From Clostridium sp. (GTDB lineage: Bacteria > Bacillota > Clostridia > Clostridiales > Clostridiaceae), in NCBI GenBank assembly GCA_031292145.1, contig JARLHR010000204.1, positions 150,439-214,438 on the forward strand: 64,000 nucleotides of DNA. The letters run 5' to 3'. Below, one piece after another: positions 25,490 to 34,313 of the stretch. The notes under the pieces were generated by a model. The model had not been told where the DNA came from, did not search any database, and worked only from the letters and a program-made list of their open reading frames with translations. A program made the position numbers and the translations under genes. The stretch's first letter is position 1; every line of letters begins with the position of its first letter.

Positions 25490-25547
25490 AATTAATATAT
25501 TAATGAAAAATTAACACTACTGCCATTCTCTATTATTTAAGCATTCC

Positions 25548-25886
25548 TTAATAATAAGGATATGGTGGAGCCACATAAGGATATGGCAATAAAGATAATG
25601 CGGCTAAATTTGCAAGTGGATAAATTCGAGGTCTATAGACTCTGTATCTTCTCGCTGGATAACGAAAACCATATGGACTTCGGTAATCTTGATTCATTTG
25701 ATTTTCTTGATCAATTACATCCTCACCTACTAACATTATAATTCGATCTTCTTTTACATCTCCAATAATTCCATCTAATGTACTTCCATCTTTCATTGTT
25801 AGCACAACGTGATAATACATATGTTTTTTGCATTTCTCATGCAAATGATGTGCTTCGTGGTAATATTCATCTTTTTCCTTGCACAT
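25548..25886 (-). CDS. Small Sm-fold-like protein with Tyr/Pro-rich tail, spore-coat-like
   Basis: The 112-residue protein begins with a His/Lys/Cys-rich stretch. A short beta-barrel-like segment follows (YHVVLTMKDGSTLDGIIGDVKEDRIIMLVGEDVID, about 25-60), then a Tyr/Arg/Pro-rich tail (YRSPYGFRYPARRYRVYRPR, ending PYPYVAPPYPYY). Such short proteins in Bacillales and clostridia are often spore-coat associated; that is inference from composition. The start at 25886 has AGAGGAGATG upstream. It has its own terminator and no partner. Confidence 0.72.
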   Translation of the reverse strand: MCKEKDEYYHEAHHLHEKCKKHMYYHVVLTMKDGSTLDGIIGDVKEDRIIMLVGEDVIDQENQMNQDYRSPYGFRYPARRYRVYRPRIYPLANLAALSLLPYPYVAPPYPYY

Positions 25887-25980
25887 TTTCTAAATCATCT
25901 CCTCTCAAATACCATCATATTCATCTCTAATGGAGATCGTGCTATACTAAACAAGTAAATTATTACAAGATAAAAAAATA

Positions 25981-26020
25981 AAGGGCAGCATATGAGAACT
26001 TAATCCCTACACTGCCCTTA
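25981..26020 (-). terminator. Terminator of the broken amidase gene
   Basis: AAGGGCAG and CTGCCCTT stem with a 24-nt loop; on the minus strand TTTATTTTTTT follows. Confidence 0.8.
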
Positions 26021-26048
26021 AATACACTCTTGCCATTATACATGTTAG

Positions 26049-26622
26049 TTATTGTAATTTAGTTGCAACACCATTGCTATCAAATCTATATCCATACAAG
26101 TCGCAATCATGAATCATGCTGCCATCCGAATATAAACAATAGTCCTTACCACCATCATTTAGCCATCCAGTTTTCATTGCACCAGTAGAATCTAAGTAAT
26201 ACCACTTTCCGTCTACTTCTTGCCATCCTGCAAGCATTACACCATCAAAATTTAAGTAATACCAACGTCCAAGATTTTTATCATATGCCCAGCCTGTTTT
26301 CATAGTTTCATAATCTAGTTGACCTAGATAGTACCAATTACATCCAACATACTTCCAATCATAAAGCATATATCCTTCTGAATCGAATATGTACCAACAC
26401 CAATCTATTTTTTCCCCCTCCATCTTTTGTGTAACTTCCATCACTATGTTTATACCAGTACTTATTATCCTGTATAATCCATGTTTCGCTTACTGTTTCA
26501 TCTGAAGGATTCCATCAGATTCCAAACACATTTCTATTCCAAGAGAGAATTTGTATTAGTTATGCCATAAGCTCCATGTCCATCTCCGCAATGCCAGGAG
26601 TAATTATTATCTGTATCTATAA
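26049..26622 (-). pseudogene. Broken N-acetylmuramoyl-L-alanine amidase with choline-binding repeats
   Basis: The 3' part (26049-26444) reads as 131 residues of choline-binding repeats, nearly parallel to the C-terminus of the GH25 lysozyme at 34314 (shared GKDYCLYS and GYRFDSNGVATKL). Upstream on the same strand, other frames give WNPSDETVSETWIIQDNKYW and, further up, NNYSWHCGDGHGAYGITNTN, the Amidase_2 signature. Between them are at least a TGA within GIxWNPS, a frame change after TNTNSL, and another at the GGAGGGGGAAAAAA run (~26415). The N-terminus is missing. It is therefore a decayed lysin gene, not a short functional protein. Confidence 0.8.
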
Positions 26623-26753
26623 TTTCCTAAAAGAATCAAAAAAGCTGCCAATAAAATAGCAAAAGTTTTTTTAAATTATTTTTTACAATTTTTTTGACGA
26701 AAGTCTTTTTCTTCAGCATGAGCAAGGAGCCATCAGCCCCTTACCCTTTATTT

Positions 26754-27875
26754 TTAGCCAATCCATTCATTTAAAAATTCAATTAATTCATGGAAAGTTG
26801 GACTTGCAGCATTTCTAACATAGAATCCTGATGCTGCAGTACCCATTATTAAAGATTCTTTAGGGGTTAAGCCTAAAACTTCTCCTAAGCAGAATCCTGC
26901 ATTGAAGTTATCTCCTGCGCCTGTTGTAAGTTTTGGATTAGGTTCAAATGGACCTAAAGTATGGAAATATTCCCCACTACAAACTGCAACAGCTTCTTTT
27001 ACAGGGTGAACTACGAGGCAATATATATTAAGCATTTTAGCTATTTCTGTAGCTAATGTCTTTAATTCTATTTGAGAAAATCCATCTGACACTTCCAATA
27101 TATCTCCTATTTCTATAGCTTCTTTTAAGTTTAACCCCAAGATTACTTTAAACTTTGAAGAAAATTCTTGTATAACTGATAATGCCTCAAGTATATCTGC
27201 TTTTAATCTGTTTTCAGGATCAGCTAAATCAAAGAAAATATATTTTTCTTTATCAACGTCAATATGTGGTAAAACTTCGGCTAACATGCCTCTCCAAATG
27301 TCTGTCATATAAGGTAGCATAGTCCAATTTTCTAAACCAATTAATTGGCTCTCATTTACTAATTCAATTAAATTTTCAAGCCCTACAATTTCTTTTAGTT
27401 TATCCCATTTAACATCTTTCAATGCTTCTCTCTTACCAATCATCAATTTACCATCAAGAAATTCAACAGCATCTGTTTGGCCAGGGTTAGCAATTGAAAT
27501 TAATTTGCATTTATCATGCATTGGCTCAAATACAGCATTTATCGAAGGTACCCCCAAAGCACCAATATATGTTAAATCTAACCCAAAAGATGTTAATGCA
27601 TTAGCCATAATTGGACCATTCCCACCTAATTTAGATTTAATAGGTACAAGCTCAACGCTTGTACTTAGTCCAGCCGCCTTAGAAATTTTATCTCCAAAGT
27701 CCTTAAGAGTTTTCATTCTAGTATAATTTTCAGCATTTTCTCGAGTTTCAACAGCATGTAATATCTGATCAACAAATCCATCAAATCCCATAATAGCCTT
27801 GACATCGATTTCATTCACAGGATTCAGTTTTGAAATTAAATTTAAAATATCATTTTTTAATATCGAATCCAACAT
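26754..27875 (-). CDS. PfkB/ribokinase-family carbohydrate kinase
   Basis: This kinase probably phosphorylates a sugar or sugar derivative using ATP. The 373-residue protein shows the ribokinase-family glycine motif near the N-terminus (SKLGGNGPIMANALTSFGLDLTYIGALG) and the C-terminal ATP/anion-hole signature TTGAGDNFNAGFCLGEVLGL with the catalytic Asp. The middle domain contains FFDLADPENR. Length is longer than typical ribokinases (~310), mostly through N-terminal extension. It stands alone, divergent from the beta-helix protein at 28097, so the substrate cannot be inferred. The upstream region shares repeated TTTCAAGT...AATAGAAC motifs with 22157-22204. Confidence 0.88.
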   Translation of the reverse strand: MLDSILKNDILNLISKLNPVNEIDVKAIMGFDGFVDQILHAVETRENAENYTRMKTLKDFGDKISKAAGLSTSVELVPIKSKLGGNGPIMANALTSFGLDLTYIGALGVPSINAVFEPMHDKCKLISIANPGQTDAVEFLDGKLMIGKREALKDVKWDKLKEIVGLENLIELVNESQLIGLENWTMLPYMTDIWRGMLAEVLPHIDVDKEKYIFFDLADPENRLKADILEALSVIQEFSSKFKVILGLNLKEAIEIGDILEVSDGFSQIELKTLATEIAKMLNIYCLVVHPVKEAVAVCSGEYFHTLGPFEPNPKLTTGAGDNFNAGFCLGEVLGLTPKESLIMGTAASGFYVRNAASPTFHELIEFLNEWIG

Positions 27876-28096
27876 ATTGACTCCTCCTTCAGGTTTAAAT
27901 GTTCTACATAATATATATATATTTCAAGTAACAAAAATAGAACTTATTTACTTAAATTAACAAACTTAGCAACATCTCTTTAACAAGGCATGCTACTGTT
28001 TTAGATTTAGGTTAATCTTAGAACGAACCCCAATTATTACCAAAAGAGTGTTCTTTATGGTAAAATTAACATGTTAAAGATAAGGGGGTAACGAAA

Positions 28097-29269
28097 ATGA
28101 TAAATGTTAAATTTAAAAAAGTCTTTGCAAGTTCATTAATAGCAGTTTCACTATTAGCATTAAGTCCATTAGAAGCAAGGGCTTCGTGGAGGCAAGATAG
28201 TACAGGCTGGTGGTATACAACAGCTAATTCATGGACTACAGGATGGATGAAAATTGATGGGAAATGGTATTATTTTTATTTTGATGGTTATATGGCTCAT
28301 GACACAACTATTGATGGTTATAAATTAGGTTCTGATGGTGCATGGATTGTTACTGAACATGCAGCATTAACAACTACTTCAGACGAAAAAATTGTTGATG
28401 TCACTGTTGAAACAGCTCAAGAGCTAATTAACGCCATAGGCTCTAATAAAAGAATTTTATTAAAACCAGGAGTATACAATTTATCAAATATTGAACAAGT
28501 CAGTAAAGCAGATAATTCAGTGATTTGGAAAAACGTATACGATGGAAAAGAATTAAATATTCAAAATGTTCATAATTTGACCATTGAGGGAATGGATTCA
28601 GGAAAAGTAGAAATAACAGTGGCTCCTCGTTTTGCTAATATAATGAACTTTACTAATGTTAACAATATTACTATAAAAAACATTATTGCAGGTCATACAC
28701 CAGCACCATATGAATGTAATGCAGGAGTATTGAAGTTTACTGGCAGTAATGATATCTCTATATCAAATTCAGAGCTATATGGGTGTGGAAGTATAGGATT
28801 GGATTTAGACAATGTAAAGAGGCTTAACACATCAAACTGTAAAATAGATCACTGTTCTTTACGAGCAATAGAGATTCGTAATTCTGAAGCTATTAAATTT
28901 ACAGAAAATAAAATAGTTAATCATGAAGCTTACAGCAATATAATAATGGTAAGTGGATCAAAGGATATCACATTGGAAAAATGCGATATTACAGATAATA
29001 ACAACTTTAGTTGGAGCTTTATTGAAGCATCAGGAAAATCAGATATCTTACTAGATAAGTGCATAATAAAAAATAATACAAAACCAACAAACTCAGAGTA
29101 TAATGAAAAAGCATATTTCTTTAATACCACTGACTACTCTGGAATCAGCGATAGCAAAATAACAATAAAATATTCAGAAATAAGTAACAATAAATGCGAT
29201 TATTTAGTAGATAATAAGGAAAATGTAAATTTCGAAAATTGCACCATGAACAACAATGATTGGAAATAA
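28097..29269 (+). CDS. Secreted right-handed beta-helix protein with choline-binding repeats
   Basis: The 390-residue secreted protein has a signal peptide (1-29, ending ARAS). About two choline-binding-type repeats (GWWYTTANSWTTGWMKIDGKWYYF) and a parallel beta-helix domain (about 105-385) follow. The helix part shows repeated short turns such as NITIKNI, NDISISNSELYG, KDITLEKCDITDNNN and SDILLDKCIIKNN, typical of NosD/pectate-lyase-like folds. A lyase or hydrolase activity on a polysaccharide is possible, but no catalytic residues can be picked. ATG 28097 follows AAGGGGGTAACG. A hairpin at 29329 ends it. Confidence 0.85.
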   Translation: MINVKFKKVFASSLIAVSLLALSPLEARASWRQDSTGWWYTTANSWTTGWMKIDGKWYYFYFDGYMAHDTTIDGYKLGSDGAWIVTEHAALTTTSDEKIVDVTVETAQELINAIGSNKRILLKPGVYNLSNIEQVSKADNSVIWKNVYDGKELNIQNVHNLTIEGMDSGKVEITVAPRFANIMNFTNVNNITIKNIIAGHTPAPYECNAGVLKFTGSNDISISNSELYGCGSIGLDLDNVKRLNTSNCKIDHCSLRAIEIRNSEAIKFTENKIVNHEAYSNIIMVSGSKDITLEKCDITDNNNFSWSFIEASGKSDILLDKCIIKNNTKPTNSEYNEKAYFFNTTDYSGISDSKITIKYSEISNNKCDYLVDNKENVNFENCTMNNNDWK

Positions 29270-29328
29270 AATAAAATGCAACGGTAATACATTACCATTT
29301 ATATCAAATTCACCAAACTAAACCACAA

Positions 29329-29362
29329 GAAAATCCTCGACTATAAATAGCCGAGGATTTTA
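29329..29362 (+). terminator. Hairpin after the beta-helix gene
   Basis: AAAATCCTCG(A)CTA and TAG(C)CGAGGATTTT form an 11-13-bp stem with A/T runs on both sides; likely bidirectional with the convergent oxidoreductase gene. Confidence 0.75.
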
Positions 29363-29437
29363 ATGGTAGTGGCAAAGCGTACCTAACCCCTACCTTACTA
29401 TGTAAAATTAAAAAATTTAGCATTTACTTATAATGTT

Positions 29438-30430
29438 TTACTTTATATCATTATCTGCTGGAAATATAATTCCACTTTTATTTCTTGCAATTGTTTGAAC
29501 TTCACTAACTATTAAACTATGCTCTAACATTTGATAACATTTTTCTAAATTATTATTTTTAATCATATCTGCAAATTCAATAAACTCGTTAACCATACGA
29601 TGCTCATAATTATTTTCATTTATTAAAGAACTAGTACCATCATTCATTAATAGTTCAAATCTCTCACAAACATTAGATGGAGTATCTTGATATATGCAGC
29701 CCTTATCTCCTTGAATATTGTTTGCAATAGGTGCTTTGCAATCTTTAGCTCCAATGCAGATACATTTAAATTTTTCATAATCTAATATTAGTATTCCTGA
29801 TGTATCTATACCTCTTTCAATATTCGGATAATATTCAATATTTCTAGGTTTTCCAAATAACCCTACTGTATAATGTATATTATAAATATTTAAGTCCATT
29901 AATGCACCACCTGAAAAATTAGGATCAAAGGCAGGTAATACATTTCCTTCTTTAAATTTATCATATCTACTAGAATATTGAGAATAGTTACATTGAACAA
30001 TTTTAATATTTCCTAAAGTAGGAAGCAACTCTTTAATTTTTTTATAGTTGGGAAAATATTGATTTGTAATTGCTTCAAATATAAATAACTGTTTTTGTTT
30101 AGCTAAATCACTTAAGATTAATGCTTCTTTATAATTTGATGTCATTGGTTTTTCAATAATAACATTTTTATGTGCCTCTAATGCCTTTTTTGCAAATTCA
30201 AAATGTAGATTATTAGGTAATGCAATATAAATTGTATCTACATCACTGCTCAATAATTCATCATAATCATAATAAGTATTTGTAATCTTATATTGACTCT
30301 CAAATTCCTTAATTTTCTCTTCAGCACTTTTTCTTGCAAAAATGGCTGTTAATTTTATATCCTTTAAATATGGAGTAATAGTCAAAAACTCCTTTACAAT
30401 CATTCCTGCTCCTATAATTCCCAATTTCAT
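29438..30430 (-). CDS. Gfo/Idh/MocA-family oxidoreductase
   Basis: This NAD(P)-dependent dehydrogenase acts on a sugar, inositol or related polyol. The 330-residue protein has an N-terminal Rossmann fold (MKLGIIGAGMIVKEF), the EKP motif with catalytic-region lysine (VIIEKPMTSNYKEAL), and a C-terminal alpha/beta domain (GGALMDLNIYNIHYTVGLFG). ATG 30430 was preferred over the longer frame at 30451 because GGGAGGAATAAAT immediately precedes it. No transporter or kinase gene is adjacent on the same strand, so the substrate is unknown. Confidence 0.88.
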   Translation of the reverse strand: MKLGIIGAGMIVKEFLTITPYLKDIKLTAIFARKSAEEKIKEFESQYKITNTYYDYDELLSSDVDTIYIALPNNLHFEFAKKALEAHKNVIIEKPMTSNYKEALILSDLAKQKQLFIFEAITNQYFPNYKKIKELLPTLGNIKIVQCNYSQYSSRYDKFKEGNVLPAFDPNFSGGALMDLNIYNIHYTVGLFGKPRNIEYYPNIERGIDTSGILILDYEKFKCICIGAKDCKAPIANNIQGDKGCIYQDTPSNVCERFELLMNDGTSSLINENNYEHRMVNEFIEFADMIKNNNLEKCYQMLEHSLIVSEVQTIARNKSGIIFPADNDIK

Positions 30431-30724
30431 ATTTATTCCTCCCTTATACAATCCATAATATGCATTATTTCTATAGAATCATTCCAACTCATAATTTCAC
30501 TTCGAAGCTTTCCTTCATTGAATACATTTAATCACCTCTCTAATTTGATATTCAAATCCATTTATATTAAACGGCATATGTATTTTATTTTTCTCATCCT
30601 CTCTACCCCTTTTCATATTTTAGATTCGTTATACTTAGATTCTATAAGTCTATCTACACAAGTTATATTCTAAGCACTAAGCTTTAACTTCATTATAATC
30701 ACTATAATATTCTTTCCTCAAACT

Positions 30725-30756
30725 AAAGTATTTCACCCTTTGGTGTGAAATACTTT
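30725..30756 (-). terminator. Terminator downstream of the BglG-type regulator
   Basis: AAAGTATTTCACC and GGTGTGAAATACTTT pair. A second hairpin AATCCTATA...TATAGGATT lies at 30791-30840, nearer the gene. The rest of the gap 30431-30846 shows no gene, only AT-rich DNA and the ribosome site of the oxidoreductase gene. Confidence 0.72.
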
Positions 30757-30846
30757 ATGTTAACACTGTTATTATTCAATAATAGCATTTAATCCTATAA
30801 CCCAAAGCATCAATTTTGCACTGCTCTGGACTATAGGATTAACTCA

Positions 30847-32346
30847 CTATAATTTACTTTTATAATTATCAAGATATTCTGTAATTATATCAATGTCATT
30901 TGTTTCAACTTCCGGATTTATTTTAATAAACGGAATATTAGTAATGTCAGCAATTGTTGAAGTTGTAATTATAAATTCTACTTTTTTAAGATTTTCCTCA
31001 TTCTCATACATAAATTCCTGGTAATCATAAAATTTGTTAATTTTTATTTTTTCTCCAAAATGATTTTTTATTTTATCTTCAATAAAACTTAATATGGACT
31101 CATCATAATCACAAACAATAACTGCATTTAACTTATATCTCCGCATTCCACACATAGATACGAGATGAATAGTTATATAAACTAGCTCAATAAATTCCAC
31201 ACTTAAATTTAATTTTCTTTTAATAATATTTGAAATTTCACTAGCCATTATAAATTCTGTTTTGTAGTTTTCCATAACTTTTTCGCTTATTTTCTCAGGT
31301 ATACAATGTTTGTATTTTAAACGATTTATCATTGGTGCAACATATAAAAGTAACTTATATTTATTATCCGAATTAGAACTTAAGTCTATCTTGAATTTAT
31401 CATGTAATATTCTCAAAAACTCATCTACTATACAAGCAGCTTCCTCTGTTTCAATATTCATAATATTTGTTCCATGAAGAAATTGCTTTGATTCAAAATA
31501 TTCCTGTAAATTCACCCATTCTATTTCAGGTAAATTCACTTCCAATTCCTTCTCTATGTTTTCTCGTACAGCAGTCATTACTGGCATTAGGCTATCATTT
31601 ATATTACCTAAATCATTAAAATTAAACCCTAATTGACAACGCTTAACTGCAACTAAAATTTCGTAACATAAAAGTTGAGAACTATGTCCTGATAAATAAT
31701 AACCATATTTTTTAGTTTCAGCACTCACTATATGGTAAAGGCTTCTAGCTTTTGTAATAACCTCATTCTCTTCGAATAAATAGTTCCAATACTTTGAAAT
31801 AGTGCTTATATTAGTCCTTATAGATAAAACCCAGCTAATAATATTTCTTTTTTCTTTTTCATTTGCCTTAAGTGTAACTCCATTATTTAAAGAATAGCTT
31901 ATACCTAATTTAAAATCGCTCTTCAACCATTTATTAACAAAAATAATATCATTATTTACAGTAGCTACTGATACATATAATGATTCTGCCAATTCTTCTA
32001 CAGAAATATATTCTTTAGTTGTTAATTTTAGCAATATATACATTTGTCTGTCTCTAGGAAAATTGGGTGTTTCAATTATATACTCATAATCCAATACTTT
32101 TCTAATAATATTATGTTTCTTAAAAATCTCTTTATTATCTTTACTAAGGAAATAACCTTTTTTTATACTAGAATCCACTTCTACATTATATTCTTTTAAC
32201 AAACCATTAATCTCTTTAATATCTCGTCTTATTGTGCGAATGCTAACATTACAAAGTCTAGCTAACTCATTTCCAGTAATATATCCATCTGTATTTAATA
32301 TTATGCTTAAAATTTCTCGGTATCTTCGATTCAAATCTGTGGCCAC
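30847..32346 (-). CDS. BglG-type PTS-responsive transcriptional regulator
   Basis: The 499-residue regulator has an N-terminal HTH_11 domain (ITGNELARLCNVSIRTIRRDIKEIN), a second Mga-like winged helix (ISVEELAESLYVSVATVNNDI), PRD-like helical domains (about 190-400; EFIELVYITIHLVSMCG with a conserved His) and a C-terminal EIIB-like domain (LNAVIVCDYDESILSFIEDKI). Such proteins switch carbohydrate operons through PTS-dependent phosphorylation. No PTS gene lies in this window, so the target is unknown. The GTG start at 32346 has GTAGGTG just upstream; a downstream start cannot be excluded. Confidence 0.87.
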   Translation of the reverse strand: MATDLNRRYREILSIILNTDGYITGNELARLCNVSIRTIRRDIKEINGLLKEYNVEVDSSIKKGYFLSKDNKEIFKKHNIIRKVLDYEYIIETPNFPRDRQMYILLKLTTKEYISVEELAESLYVSVATVNNDIIFVNKWLKSDFKLGISYSLNNGVTLKANEKEKRNIISWVLSIRTNISTISKYWNYLFEENEVITKARSLYHIVSAETKKYGYYLSGHSSQLLCYEILVAVKRCQLGFNFNDLGNINDSLMPVMTAVRENIEKELEVNLPEIEWVNLQEYFESKQFLHGTNIMNIETEEAACIVDEFLRILHDKFKIDLSSNSDNKYKLLLYVAPMINRLKYKHCIPEKISEKVMENYKTEFIMASEISNIIKRKLNLSVEFIELVYITIHLVSMCGMRRYKLNAVIVCDYDESILSFIEDKIKNHFGEKIKINKFYDYQEFMYENEENLKKVEFIITTSTIADITNIPFIKINPEVETNDIDIITEYLDNYKSKL

Positions 32347-32572
32347 CTACCTATAAATCAACAAATTTAATATTGTTGTATTCCCTCTATTTTATGTCAA
32401 TGCTAATATTTTTGCATTTAATTAACTTTGGAAATTAATTATAACATATTTTATAAATATGTACCTATAAGTAACAAAGCTCTTATTTCATAAATCCTTA
32501 AAATATCTGTTCTAAAAGTGTTTATTTTTCTTAATACATGGCAATGCTGTTCTAAAAGAGGTGTTTCAATTA

Positions 32573-32860
32573 ATGGATTTTATAAAGAACTATTCTCTTC
32601 ATAATATAAGAAATAAACTCCTAGCACTATATATGCTTAATGTAACAGACATAATATTTACTATTTTACTTTTAAACACTGGATTCTATATGGAAGCAAA
32701 TAGCTTAGTATCTAAACTCTTACAAAGCCCACTCCTTAGTTTAATTTCAAAGATTGTGTTGCCTGCAGTTCTTTTTATGTTTATATATGATAGAATGAGA
32801 AAAGCAACTGATAGGCAGCTAAAGCAATCCAATTTACTTTTTATTTTGTTTTCCTGGTAA
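32573..32860 (+). CDS. Small membrane protein, DUF5658-like
   Basis: The 95-residue protein has three hydrophobic helices. LNVTDIIFTILLLNTGFYMEANSLVSKLL matches my memory of DUF5658 (LxxxDxxxTxxLLxxGxxxEANP). ATG 32573 is favoured because AAGAGGTG at 32557-32563 serves it; the frame could open at GTG 32561, but that overlaps the ribosome site. Its 3' end overlaps the convergent metallo-hydrolase gene by 27 bp. Function is unknown. Confidence 0.72.
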   Translation: MDFIKNYSLHNIRNKLLALYMLNVTDIIFTILLLNTGFYMEANSLVSKLLQSPLLSLISKIVLPAVLFMFIYDRMRKATDRQLKQSNLLFILFSW

Positions 32861-33718
32861 ATCAGAAGCTTTATCTACTGGTTTTACATTAAAATTTATC
32901 TCTTTGCCATTTGATGTGGCAATTATAGTTCCTTCTAAATCTGTTCTAAATACATTAATATTTTTTGCATTAAGTTTGTCTAATGTTACCTTATGTGGGT
33001 GTCCATAATCATTATCTGTCCCACAGCTAATTACCGCATACTTAGGATTCACTTTATCTAAAAATTCTTGTGTTGTTGAAGAATGGCTGCCATGATGCCC
33101 TACCTTCAAAACATCAGCTTGAACATCTAACTGCTTTTTTAATATTTCACCTTCACTTACATCTTGAGCATCTCCCATAAATATAAATGAATTGTTTCCA
33201 TACTTTAGCTTAACTACTATAGAATAATTATTTAAATCATCATATTTATCACTATTAGGTGCTAAAAATGTTAATGTAGCAGTTCCTATAGTAAGCTGAT
33301 CTCCTACTTTTGGTACTGTTAACTTTAAATTTTTACTCTTTAAAGCCTTTATCATATTTTCGTATGTCTTAGTTGTTGTCGTTACTTTTGGAGAATAAAA
33401 AGTTTCAATATTAAATTCTTTAATAACATCATCCATGCTACCGATATGATCTTCATGAGGATGGGTAGCAATTACATAATCCAACTTAGTAATACCAATG
33501 GATTTAAGATAGTTTAAAGCTTTTTTATCACTAGTTCCTGCATCTATTAATATATTCTTATCTCCAATTTGAATTAACTCACTATCCCCTTGTCCAACAT
33601 CTATGTAATGAATCTTTAAATCTCCTGCTGCTGTTTGTGTGCTTTTACTGCATGAAATTAGGAATACGGAAAATAGTGCCGCTAGCAATAAACAAGATAT
33701 TTTTTTATTTTTTTTCAT
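32834..33718 (-). CDS. Secreted lipoprotein metallo-beta-lactamase-fold hydrolase (ComEC/Rec2-like)
   Basis: The 294-residue protein has a lipoprotein signal (lipobox LISC, Cys23). A metallo-beta-lactamase fold follows, of the type found in the C-terminal part of ComEC: HYIDVGQGDSELIQ, the metal motif THPHEDHIGS, FMGDAQDVSEGEIL and VGHHGSHSSTTQEFL. It has no membrane channel domain, so it is a stand-alone surface nuclease-like or phosphodiesterase-like enzyme. Substrate is not shown. A promoter TTGACA-N16-TACAAT sits at 33743-33770. Its end overlaps the convergent small gene. Confidence 0.9.
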   Translation of the reverse strand: MKKNKKISCLLLAALFSVFLISCSKSTQTAAGDLKIHYIDVGQGDSELIQIGDKNILIDAGTSDKKALNYLKSIGITKLDYVIATHPHEDHIGSMDDVIKEFNIETFYSPKVTTTTKTYENMIKALKSKNLKLTVPKVGDQLTIGTATLTFLAPNSDKYDDLNNYSIVVKLKYGNNSFIFMGDAQDVSEGEILKKQLDVQADVLKVGHHGSHSSTTQEFLDKVNPKYAVISCGTDNDYGHPHKVTLDKLNAKNINVFRTDLEGTIIATSNGKEINFNVKPVDKASDLPGKQNKK

Positions 33719-33742
33719 ATGACTTCCCCCTACTATATACTA

Positions 33743-33770
33743 ATTGTATATATGTAGAATCTTTTGTCAA
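33743..33770 (-). promoter_or_regulatory. Promoter of the metallo-hydrolase gene
   Basis: On the minus strand TTGACA (33765-33770), 16-bp spacer, TACAAT (33743-33748), 25 bp upstream of the start codon. Same layout as at 22821 and 24586. Confidence 0.75.
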
Positions 33771-33853
33771 TAACACTAAAAAATCACTTTATCCATATAG
33801 TCAAAATAAAAGGTAGATTAAATCATAAAATTTAACCTACCTTCTAAAAATAA

Positions 33854-34024
33854 TTAATGAACTTGCAAAAATTTTTCATAGTTCTCTATTTTATCCTCTC
33901 TGCTATTCTTTTGTAACCAACTATTATAATCTAAAATATTTTCTTCTAGCTTTTTTATGTCAATTATCCTGCCATTTGTCTTCTTTTGTTCAGCATACAT
34001 ATTAATCTTTATTAAATTCCCCAT
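33854..34024 (-). CDS. Small protein of unknown function
   Basis: The 56-residue product MGNLIKINMYAEQKKTNGRI... is charged and soluble, with a helical C-terminal half (REDKIENYEKFLQVH). ATG 34024 is well spaced from AAGGAGGGA; ATG 34030 is too close and the longer frame to 34084 has no ribosome site. It is followed by no partner. I do not recognise the family. Confidence 0.55.
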   Translation of the reverse strand: MGNLIKINMYAEQKKTNGRIIDIKKLEENILDYNSWLQKNSREDKIENYEKFLQVH

Positions 34025-34276
34025 TCTCATTCCCTCCTTAATATAATATCTAATATTATATATTTTAATTATATTTATCTTCAAATATATATTATCACAT
34101 TATTAACTAATAATCAATATCTTTTAATATATTCTATTATTGCTTTTAAGAATAGTGGTTGAATTACTATTGGCCTCCACTTTCTTTACTCAAAATTAGT
34201 TATCATGCAAATAGTAACATAATCCTTTAGTTTAATTCTCTAAGTGCTTCAACTTCACTAATTTAAATGAAACTAA

Positions 34277-34300
34277 AGGGTACAGTATCCCATGTACCCC
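34277..34300 (-). terminator. Terminator of the GH25 lysozyme gene
   Basis: GGGTACAGTATCCCATGTACCC forms a hairpin; on the minus strand TTTAGTTT follows. It lies just beyond the stop at 34314. Confidence 0.65.
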
Positions 34301-34313
34301 ATCATCTTAAAAT

